The position numbers and the translations under genes are program-made. Below are positions 1 through 6,539 of a DNA stretch of 6,539 nucleotides, one piece after another (positions within the stretch are counted from its first letter, which is position 1; each line of letters begins with the position of its first letter). Source of the DNA: an uncultured Actinomycetes bacterium (GTDB lineage: Bacteria > Actinomycetota > Acidimicrobiia > Acidimicrobiales > Acidimicrobilacustridaceae); contig CAMFLJ010000219.1 in assembly GCA_945957335.1 (NCBI GenBank), positions 1-6,539 on the forward strand, given 5' to 3'. The notes under the pieces were generated by a model. That model did no database searches and was not told the DNA's origin. It saw only the letters and a list, made by a program, of their open reading frames with translations.

Positions 1-589
1 CCCCGGCGGCGAGCGCCTCGGCGGCCAGGTCGTGCACCTCGTCGGGGGCCACCGGCGCCGGCGGAGGCACGGTGAGGCGCGTCGGCCGGGGCAGGGCCCG
101 CACCGCGTGGGCGGCGGTGGCGGTCCGCAGCAGCGACGCCGGGCGGCCGGCCCAACGCCACGCGGCCCAGTCGGCCAGGTCGAACAGCTCGGCGGGCGGT
201 CCCCAGCCGGTGACCTTGGCCAGCGGCTGGAGCTCGACGCCCTCGGGCGGCTCGACGTCGTCGGCCACGACCCACGCCCCCACCCGCCGCCCGGCCAGGG
301 CGATGCGCACCGACGTGCCCACCCGCACCTGGTCGGCCAAGGCCTCGGGCACGGCGTAGTCGAAGAGCTTGTCGAGCCCGGGCTCGTCGGGCCGCACCCG
401 CACCACCCTCCCGACCGGGGGCGGCGGACCGGCCACGTCGGGTGTCGCACCCCCCGAACCGGTCAGGTCTGTATCTGCCGGGGCTGACGGAGACCCAACC
501 GGTTCGGGAGGCGCTGCGGGCTCGTCCGGGGGCGCGACGGGGTCGTCCCCGAAGAGGGAGCCCTGGTCGCGTGGTGGACGGGCGGCCAC
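1..589 (-). CDS. priA: Primosomal protein N' (PriA), N-terminal part, runs off the left edge
   Basis: PriA recognises stalled or collapsed replication forks and helps reload the replicative helicase. About 196 codons are visible; the helicase and zinc-binding parts would lie left of the window. Reading the reverse strand from a GTG at 589 gives a Pro/Gly/Asp-rich, probably disordered leader of about 60 residues. It is followed by GRVVRVRPDEPGLDKLFDYAVPE-type sequence (residues 60 to 83). Further on come VGTSVRIALAGRRVGAWVV, QPLAKVTGWGPP and DLADWAAWRWAGRPASLLRTA, which match the PriA 3'-DNA-binding domain as found in actinobacteria. The position directly after metK fits the actinobacterial order. 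Identity is fairly secure; the start is not. There is no Shine-Dalgarno before 589. Later in-frame GTGs at 436, 406 and 397 are possible, and a GGGAGG directly precedes the one at 406, nine bases before the one at 397. The gap to metK is 29 bases with the start used here. Confidence 0.85.
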   Translation of the reverse strand, partial: MAARPPRDQGSLFGDDPVAPPDEPAAPPEPVGSPSAPADTDLTGSGGATPDVAGPPPPVGRVVRVRPDEPGLDKLFDYAVPEALADQVRVGTSVRIALAGRRVGAWVVADDVEPPEGVELQPLAKVTGWGPPAELFDLADWAAWRWAGRPASLLRTATAAHAVRALPRPTRLTVPPPAPVAPDEVHDLAAEALAAG

Positions 590-618
590 GGTGGGGTGCC
601 GCCGGCGGGTCGGTCGAC

Positions 619-1812
619 TCAGAGGCCGAGCGCCGACTTCAGCTGCTCGACGCGGTCGGTGCGCTCCCAGGTGAACTCGTCGCCGGTGCGGCCGAAGTGG
701 CCGTAGGCGGCGGTGGCCCGGTAGCGGGGCTTGCGCAGGTCGAGGTCGCGGACGATGGCGGCGGGGCGCAGGTCGAAGATCTCGCGCACGGCGGCGGAGA
801 TCTGGTCGGGGTCGACGGTGGAGGTGCCGAAGGTCTCGACCATCAGCGACACCGGGTGGGCCACGCCGATGGCGTAGGCGACCTGGATCTCGCAGCGCTG
901 GGCGGCGCCGGCGGCCACCACGTTCTTGGCGACCCAGCGGGCGGCGTAGGCGGCCGAGCGGTCGACCTTGGACGGGTCCTTGCCGGAGAAGGCGCCGCCG
1001 CCGTGGCGGGCCATGCCGCCGTAGGTGTCGACGATGATCTTGCGGCCGGTGAGGCCGGCGTCGCCGACGGGGCCGCCGATGACGAAGCGGCCGGTCGGGT
1101 TGACGAAGACCTCGTAGTCGTCGTCGGCGAACTCGGCCGGGATGACCGGGCGGATCACGTTCTCGATGAGGTCGGGCCGGATGGCGTCGTCGCGGTCGAT
1201 GCCGTCGTTGTGCTGGGTGGAGATCAGCACGGTGCGCAGCTTGACCGGCTTGCCGTCGACGTAGTCGAAGGTGACCTGGGTCTTGCCGTCGGGGCGCAGG
1301 TACGGCACGGTGCCGGCCTTGCGGACGTCGGCGAGGCGCTCGGCCATGCGGTGGGCGACGTGGATCGGCAGCGGCATGAGCACGTCGGTCTCGTCGCAGG
1401 CGTAGCCGAACATCATCCCCTGGTCGCCGGCGCCCTGCTTGTTGAGCAGGTCCTCGCCGGAGGTGCCGGTGCGCACCTCCTCGGAGTCGTCGACGCCCTG
1501 GGCGATGTCGGGCGACTGCTCGTCGAGGCTGACCATGACGCCGACGGTGTTGCCGTCGTAGCCGTAGGACTCGCGGTTGTAGCCGATCTCGTTGATCGTC
1601 GACCGGACGATCTTGGGGATGTCGACGTAGCCGGAGGTCGTGATCTCGCCGGCCACCACGGCGAGGCCGGTGGTGACGAGGGTCTCGCAGGCGACCCGGC
1701 TCATCGGGTCCTGCGCCAGCATGGCGTCGAGGATCGCGTCGGAGATCTGGTCGGCCACCTTGTCGGGGTGGCCCTCGGTCACGGACTCCGAGGTGAAGGT
1801 CCAGCTGGTCAC
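619..1812 (-). CDS. metK: S-adenosylmethionine synthetase (methionine adenosyltransferase)
   Basis: This cytosolic enzyme makes S-adenosylmethionine, pyrophosphate and phosphate from methionine and ATP, feeding methyl transfer and other SAM-dependent reactions. The 397-residue product is full length for the family. It has the N-terminal GHPDK loop (residues 14-18, His15 and Asp17 at the ATP/Mg site), the adenine/methionine signature GAGDQGMMFGYA (127-138) and PIHVAHR (149-155). The P-loop-like signature GGGAFSGKDPSKVDRSAAYA lies at 271-290, with its conserved Lys and Asp residues. The start is GTG at 1812. An AAGGAG sits five bases upstream, and the next residues (TSWTFTSESVTEGHPDK) match where homologues begin. 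It lies 70 bases after coaBC and just before priA on the same strand. No SAM riboswitch-like structure is evident in the short leader. Nothing is missing or odd. Confidence 0.98.
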   Translation of the reverse strand: MTSWTFTSESVTEGHPDKVADQISDAILDAMLAQDPMSRVACETLVTTGLAVVAGEITTSGYVDIPKIVRSTINEIGYNRESYGYDGNTVGVMVSLDEQSPDIAQGVDDSEEVRTGTSGEDLLNKQGAGDQGMMFGYACDETDVLMPLPIHVAHRMAERLADVRKAGTVPYLRPDGKTQVTFDYVDGKPVKLRTVLISTQHNDGIDRDDAIRPDLIENVIRPVIPAEFADDDYEVFVNPTGRFVIGGPVGDAGLTGRKIIVDTYGGMARHGGGAFSGKDPSKVDRSAAYAARWVAKNVVAAGAAQRCEIQVAYAIGVAHPVSLMVETFGTSTVDPDQISAAVREIFDLRPAAIVRDLDLRKPRYRATAAYGHFGRTGDEFTWERTDRVEQLKSALGL

Positions 1813-1817
1813 TGATG

Positions 1818-1823
1818 CTCCTT
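1818..1823 (-). promoter_or_regulatory. Ribosome binding site of metK
   Basis: Reverse-strand AAGGAG lies five bases before the GTG at 1812. It supports that non-ATG start. Confidence 0.75.
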
Positions 1824-1882
1824 GCCGGCGGGAGGGGTCGGTCGGGGCTCGGGCCGCCCGCTCGTGTCGGTGGGTGGTGGGG

Positions 1883-3112
1883 TCAGGTGGTGCGCAGGGC
1901 CACGACGGCGTCGAGCACGGCGCGGGCCACTGACCGCTTGTCGGTCAGTGGGACATCTTGGTCGACCCCGTCGGCCCTGACGAGCACGACCGCGTTGGTG
2001 TCGTGCTCGAAGCCGACGCCGGGGGCGGCGACGTCGTTGGCGACGATGAGGTCGAGGTTCTTGCGCTCGAGCTTCTTGCGGGCGTTGGCCACGAGGTCGT
2101 CCGTCTCGGCGGCGAAGCCGACGACCAGCTGGCCCGGGCGCTTGCCGTGGCCGAGGTCGACGAGGAAGTCGTGGGTGGGCTCGAGCACGATGGTCGGCGG
2201 GCCGTCGGCGGCGGCGGCCAGCTCGTCCTTCTTGAGCTTGTGGTCGGCCACGACGGCGGGCCGGAAGTCGGCGACGGCCGCGGCCATCACGACCACGTCG
2301 TGGTCGGGGGCGATCGGCATCACCGCGGCCTGCATGTCGGCGGCGCTGACGACGTCGATGACCTCGGCGCCCGCGGGGGCGGCCAGGGAGGCGGTGGTGA
2401 CGAGCGTGACCTGCGCGCCGCGAGCGGCGGCCTCGGCGGCGATGGCGTAGCCCTGCTTGCCCGAGGACCGGTTGGTGATCACGCGCACCGGGTCGATGGC
2501 CTCACGGGTGCCGCCGGCGGTGACGAGCACGCGGACGCCCTCGAGGTCGCGAGCCGGGGCGGTGGCGGCCGCACCGGAGAGCACCTGCTCGACGGCGGCG
2601 ACGATGTCGGCCGGGTCGGCCAGGCGGCCGGTGCCGACGTCGCCACCGGCCAGGCGGCCCTCGGCGGGCGGCACCACGACCACGCCGCGCGAGCGCAGCG
2701 TGTCGAGGTTGGCCTGCACCGCGGGGTGCTCCCACATCTCGGTGTGCATCGCCGGGCACACGATCACCGGGGCCCGGGTGGCGAGCAGCGTGGCGGTGAG
2801 CAGGTCGTCGGAGTAGCCCGAGGCGTAGGCCGACAGCAGCCGGGCCGTCGCCGGGGCGACGAGCACGAGGTCGGTGCGCTGGCCGAGCCGGGTGTGCGGG
2901 ATCGGCGAGGCCTCGTCCCACAGCGAGGTCTGGACCGGCTCGGAGGCCAGGGCCGAGAACGTGGTCTCGCCCACGAAGTGGGTGGCACCCTCGGTGAGCA
3001 CCGGGGCGACGTGCACGCCGGCGTCGACGAGGCGGCGGCAGACCTCGACGGCCTTGTAGGCGGCGATGCCGCCGGTGACGCCGAGGACGACGTGGCGCCC
3101 GGCGAGGCTCAT
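1883..3112 (-). CDS. coaBC: Bifunctional phosphopantothenoylcysteine decarboxylase / phosphopantothenate-cysteine ligase
   Basis: CoaBC carries out two successive steps of coenzyme A synthesis. CoaB joins cysteine to 4'-phosphopantothenate using CTP, and the flavin-dependent CoaC decarboxylates the product to 4'-phosphopantetheine. The 409-residue protein has both domains. CoaC (about 1-180) shows GVTGGIAAYKA (11-21), the active-site His73 in IPHTRLGQ and the substrate-clamp motif PAMHTEMW (120-127). CoaB (about 190-409) shows VLVTAGGTREAIDPVR (195-210), NRSSGKQGYA (214-223), MAAAVADFRP (276-285), HKLKKDE (291-297) and GFAAET (332-337). Two CoaC positions differ from the E. coli enzyme. The Asn of PxMNxxMW is His123, and the flap Cys (ACGD in E. 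coli) is Gly (LAGGD, 154-158). From memory mycobacterial CoaBC shows the same substitutions, so this looks lineage-typical rather than damaging. The start is ATG at 3112, without a clear Shine-Dalgarno, 34 bases after rpoZ. Such short spacing suggests co-transcription. Confidence 0.97.
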   Translation of the reverse strand: MSLAGRHVVLGVTGGIAAYKAVEVCRRLVDAGVHVAPVLTEGATHFVGETTFSALASEPVQTSLWDEASPIPHTRLGQRTDLVLVAPATARLLSAYASGYSDDLLTATLLATRAPVIVCPAMHTEMWEHPAVQANLDTLRSRGVVVVPPAEGRLAGGDVGTGRLADPADIVAAVEQVLSGAAATAPARDLEGVRVLVTAGGTREAIDPVRVITNRSSGKQGYAIAAEAAARGAQVTLVTTASLAAPAGAEVIDVVSAADMQAAVMPIAPDHDVVVMAAAVADFRPAVVADHKLKKDELAAAADGPPTIVLEPTHDFLVDLGHGKRPGQLVVGFAAETDDLVANARKKLERKNLDLIVANDVAAPGVGFEHDTNAVVLVRADGVDQDVPLTDKRSVARAVLDAVVALRTT

Positions 3113-3146
3113 GGTCGTGCGGTGGTGGCGGTCGGTGACCGGAGGG

Positions 3147-3437
3147 TCACTCGGCCGCGGCGTCGGCCTGCTCGACGGCGAGCTCGTCGACCTCGATGCG
3201 CACCGGCACGATCTTGTCGGCCGAGATCTCCTCGAAGGCGATCGAGAGCGGCTTGCGGGCCACGGAGGTGACCTGCGGCGGCACGTTGGAGCCGATGCCC
3301 TCGCCGAGCTGGTTGAAGTAGGCGTTGATCTGACGGGCCCGCTGGGCGGCCAGCGACACCAGGGTGAACTTGGAGTCGACCTTGGAGAGGAGGTCCTCGA
3401 TCCGGGGGTTCACCATCGAGTCATGGATCTGGGCCAC
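3147..3437 (-). CDS. rpoZ: DNA-directed RNA polymerase omega subunit
   Basis: Omega is the small subunit that binds and stabilises the beta' subunit during RNA polymerase assembly. The 96-residue product is a normal length for actinobacteria. It has the two conserved segments of the family: SKFTLVSLAAQRARQIN (22-38) and RKPLSIAFEEI (61-71), the latter followed by an acidic tail (EVDELAVEQADAAAE). The start chosen is GTG at 3437. A GGAAGG (3445-3450) sits seven bases upstream, while the internal ATG at codon 8 would be too far from it. The gene lies between gmk (63-base gap) and coaBC (34-base gap), an order common in actinobacteria. In other bacteria too, gmk and rpoZ are often adjacent. Confidence 0.96.
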   Translation of the reverse strand: MAQIHDSMVNPRIEDLLSKVDSKFTLVSLAAQRARQINAYFNQLGEGIGSNVPPQVTSVARKPLSIAFEEISADKIVPVRIEVDELAVEQADAAAE

Positions 3438-3444
3438 GAGACAA

Positions 3445-3450
3445 CCTTCC
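3445..3450 (-). promoter_or_regulatory. Ribosome binding site of rpoZ
   Basis: Reverse-strand GGAAGG lies seven bases before the GTG at 3437. It decides for the GTG start over the in-frame ATG at codon 8. Confidence 0.75.
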
Positions 3451-3500
3451 GTAGGGGCGCACGAGCGCGCCGAAACCAGCCGGGAAAGGCTACCAGGCCC

Positions 3501-4049
3501 TCAGCCCCTGGCGGCGCGGGCCTCGGCGATGAGGCGCTCGACCTCGTCGACGGTGCGGTCGAGGTCGTCGTTCACGATCCGGATGGCGTCGAGCTGGCGG
3601 GCCCGGTCGATCTCGCCCTGGGCCACGCGGATGCGCTCCTCGGCCTGCTCGGGCGGGTCTCCCCTGCCCCGGAGGCGCTCGGCCTGGACCTCGGGCGAGG
3701 GCGGCTCGAGGAGGATGAACAGGCGGTCGGCGGGCGGGACCCGCTCGATGACCTGCTCGGCGCCCTGGACGTCGATCTCGAGCACGATGTCGCGCTCGTC
3801 GCCGGCGTCGGGCCACGGGGTGCCGTAGAGGTTGCCGAGGAACTCGGCGTGCTCGAGGAAGCCGCCCTCGGCGATGCGCGCCTCGAAGGTGGGCCGGTCG
3901 ACGTAGGTGTAGGCGTCGTCGGGCTCACCGGGGCGCTGGGAGCGGGTGGTCCAGGAGCGCGAGAGCCACAGGCGGGGGTCGGCGGCCACGAGGCGCGCCA
4001 CGACCGTGCCCTTGCCCACGCCTCCGGGGCCGCAGACGACGACGATCAC
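3501..4049 (-). CDS. gmk: Guanylate kinase
   Basis: Gmk transfers a phosphate from ATP to GMP, giving GDP for the GTP and dGTP pools. The 182-residue protein has a P-loop GPGGVGKGT (7-15), with Gly where Ser is usual. The GMP-binding stretch SRSWTTRSQRPGEPDDAYTYV (30-50) corresponds to the more common SVSATTRxPRPGE-type motif. Next come FLEHAEFLGNLYGTP (64-78, with GMP-contacting Glu66 and Tyr75) and LEIDVQGAEQV (90-100). The C-terminus carries the lid and a conserved INDDL-like IVNDDL (158-163). It is slightly shorter than the roughly 200 residues of many Gmk proteins. The N-terminus begins almost at the P-loop strand, and no better upstream start is seen. The start is GTG at 4049, 19 bases after the mihF stop, without a clear Shine-Dalgarno. 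Translational coupling to mihF is plausible. The Trp33 and Gly9 variants look like lineage flavour, not loss of function. Confidence 0.94.
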   Translation of the reverse strand: MIVVVCGPGGVGKGTVVARLVAADPRLWLSRSWTTRSQRPGEPDDAYTYVDRPTFEARIAEGGFLEHAEFLGNLYGTPWPDAGDERDIVLEIDVQGAEQVIERVPPADRLFILLEPPSPEVQAERLRGRGDPPEQAEERIRVAQGEIDRARQLDAIRIVNDDLDRTVDEVERLIAEARAARG

Positions 4050-4068
4050 GAGGTGGTGGGGGCGGTGC

Positions 4069-4383
4069 TCAGCTGAACGCGGCCAGCAGGGACTTGCGCT
4101 GCTGCTCGCCGAGGCCGCGCAGGCGGCGGGTGTCGGCGATGCCGACCTCGTCCATGGTGCGACGGGCCTTCACCTTGCCGACGCCGGGCAGCGACTCGAG
4201 CACGGCGAGCACCTTGATGCCGGCGACCATGTCGTCGGTCTCGGCCTGGGTGAGGAGCTCGGCCAGGGTGATCGAGCCCATCTTCAGGCGCTCCTTGATC
4301 TCGGCGCGGGCACGACGGGCCTCGGCGGCCTTGGCCAGCGCCGCCTGGCGCTGCTCGGGGGTGAGAGAGGGAGGCTGCGGCAT
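4069..4383 (-). CDS. mihF: Actinobacterial integration host factor (mIHF), nucleoid-associated protein
   Basis: This is a small DNA-binding and DNA-bending protein of the actinobacterial mIHF family, unrelated to the enterobacterial IHF alpha/beta fold. The 104-residue product begins MPQPPSLTPEQRQAALAKA. A long basic helix follows (about 8-34, rich in Arg, Lys and Ala), then ITLAELLTQAETDD (38-51). The helix-two-turns-helix part comes next, with LPGVGKVKARRTMDEVGI (65-82) and a conserved RRLRGLGEQQRK end (86-97). These match the mycobacterial and Streptomyces proteins closely. I chose the ATG at 4383. An upstream GTG at 4434 would add 17 Gly/Pro/Arg-rich residues absent from the family, and a -10-like box lies seven bases before this ATG. 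It is the first gene of the minus-strand block, in its usual place before gmk. Confidence 0.95.
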   Translation of the reverse strand: MPQPPSLTPEQRQAALAKAAEARRARAEIKERLKMGSITLAELLTQAETDDMVAGIKVLAVLESLPGVGKVKARRTMDEVGIADTRRLRGLGEQQRKSLLAAFS

Positions 4384-4390
4384 GGCGCCC

Positions 4391-4396
4391 ACCCTA
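4391..4396 (-). promoter_or_regulatory. Candidate -10 box for mihF (leaderless transcript)
   Basis: Reverse-strand TAGGGT fits the actinobacterial TANNNT -10 pattern. Exactly seven bases separate it from the mihF ATG, so transcription would start at or beside the A of the start codon. No convincing -35 box is seen 17-18 bases upstream. This would be the promoter of the whole mihF-to-priA block. Confidence 0.5.
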
Positions 4397-4400
4397 GCCC

Positions 4401-4432
4401 GGGGCCCGGGCCGGGCCGGAGGACCGGGCCCC
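4401..4432. repeat. 9-bp perfect inverted repeat upstream of mihF
   Basis: GGGGCCCGG (4401-4409) and CCGGGCCCC (4424-4432) are exact reverse complements with a 14-base spacer. If mihF is leaderless, the element lies at about -18 to -49, around the -35 region. It could be an operator or simply G+C-rich low-complexity sequence. There is no T-tract, so it is not a typical intrinsic terminator. Confidence 0.45.
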
Positions 4433-4511
4433 ACCCCGGTGACCAGGGCCGACGCGGGCCCGAATCCCGACCAGGTCGCTCCGGGAATAGGTTCCGGGTC
4501 CTCCCGGTTAC

Positions 4512-4532
4512 CTTGACACTGTCGTTGTCAAG
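4512..4532 (+). promoter_or_regulatory. HAIR-like operator (candidate HspR binding site) upstream of lon
   Basis: A perfect inverted repeat, CTTGACA (4512-4518), seven-base spacer, TGTCAAG (4526-4532), ends 16 bases before the lon ATG. The HspR-associated inverted repeat (HAIR) is CTTGAGT-N7-ACTCAAG. This site matches five of seven bases in each arm and has the exact spacing. HspR is known to repress dnaK, clpB and lon in Streptomyces. The left arm contains a consensus TTGACA -35 box, so binding would block the lon promoter. Assignment to HspR is inference. Confidence 0.72.
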
Positions 4533-4543
4533 AAAGCTGGTAT
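4513..4543 (+). promoter_or_regulatory. Candidate promoter of lon
   Basis: TTGACA (4513-4518) is a perfect -35 box. The best -10 candidate is TGGTAT (4538-4543), 19 bases downstream and five bases before the lon ATG. The spacing is longer than ideal and the -10 match is moderate. There is no clear Shine-Dalgarno between it and the ATG, so a leaderless or very short-leader lon mRNA is possible. Confidence 0.4.
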
Positions 4544-4548
4544 CGAGC

Positions 4549-6465
<1,917 letters not shown>

Positions 6466-6539
6466 CTCCGCTCGCACGCGGACGTGCTGGGCCTCGACGA
6501 CGTCGACTTCGAGGGTCGTCGCTTCCACGTCCACTTCCC
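6466..6539 (+). pseudogene. lon: In-frame continuation of lon after the TAG, cut by the right edge
   Basis: Directly after the TAG, the same frame reads LRSHADVLGLDDVDFEG, then RRFHVHF and the first two bases of a Pro codon. This is the expected Lon protease-domain sequence: homologues read ...SY(V/L)RS..., then a short linker and a HVHxPEGAxPKDGPSAG-type stretch carrying the catalytic Ser. No frame shift has occurred, codon use is normal, and the only visible defect is the stop in place of Tyr. The catalytic residues would lie just beyond the window. Whether this part is translated depends on whether the TAG is real and on any readthrough. Confidence 0.85.

Noticed and set aside
442..1815. 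Long plus-strand open frame (457 codons) opposite metK
   Set aside because: It is Gly/Ala/Val/Asp-rich, low-complexity and resembles no family. It is an antisense shadow of metK caused by G/C-only third positions.
1813..1882. Possible SAM-sensing riboswitch before metK
   Set aside because: The gap is only 70 bases and shows no conserved SAM riboswitch core or obvious multi-stem structure. It holds just a Shine-Dalgarno.
1958..3271. Long plus-strand open frame (437 codons) opposite coaBC
   Set aside because: It has the same low-complexity composition. It is fully explained as the complement of the real coaBC and rpoZ genes.
3456..3471. Small hairpin GGCGC-N6-GCGCC between gmk and rpoZ as a terminator
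   Set aside because: It has only five base pairs and no T-tract in either direction, and the genes around it look co-transcribed.
3487..3492. Reverse-strand TAGCCT as an internal -10 box for rpoZ
   Set aside because: It fits TANNNT, but no -35 box lies at a suitable distance. Single hexamers of this kind are expected by chance.
4384..4434. 17-residue N-terminal extension of mihF from a GTG at 4434
   Set aside because: It is Gly/Pro/Arg low-complexity, absent from the family, and overlaps the likely -10 box.
3946..4548. Upstream extension of the lon frame on the plus strand
   Set aside because: The frame is open by chance through gmk and mihF. Lon homologues start with the LPVLPL region, and the promoter-like site and ATG at 4549 fit the family.

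Overview
The window is very G+C-rich, with third codon positions almost always G or C, frequent GTG starts and TGA as the usual stop. It carries the gene order mihF-gmk-rpoZ-coaBC-metK-priA, which is typical of Actinomycetota. MihF-type integration host factor and the PAMHTEMW form of CoaBC also point to that phylum. An early-branching class such as Acidimicrobiia is my guess from the flavour of the Gmk, CoaBC and PriA sequences; I cannot prove it.

Layout: the minus strand from 4383 down to the left edge is one tightly packed housekeeping block. In transcription order it holds mihF (nucleoid protein), gmk (guanylate kinase), rpoZ (RNA polymerase omega), coaBC (coenzyme A synthesis), metK (S-adenosylmethionine synthetase) and the N-terminal part of priA, which runs off the window at position 1. 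Gaps between genes are about 19 to 70 bases, so most or all may be co-transcribed. A 165-base divergent intergenic region (4384-4548) separates this block from lon on the plus strand, which runs to the right edge.

Two things stand out. First, lon is interrupted by an in-frame TAG (6463-6465) exactly where the family normally has a Tyr codon. Unmistakable Lon sequence continues in the same frame to the window edge. As written, the product is a 638-residue Lon with a complete AAA+ ATPase module but no catalytic Ser-Lys dyad. This is either a one-base nonsense change, a sequence error or, less likely, recoding. Second, the lon promoter region holds a perfect CTTGACA-N7-TGTCAAG inverted repeat. 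It has the geometry of the HAIR operator bound by the heat-shock repressor HspR in actinobacteria, and it overlaps a TTGACA -35 box. The mihF start has a TAGGGT -10 box seven bases before the ATG, which suggests a leaderless transcript.

I see no RNA genes, mobile elements, CRISPR arrays or novel multi-gene system here. No gene-free stretch exceeds 300 bases.
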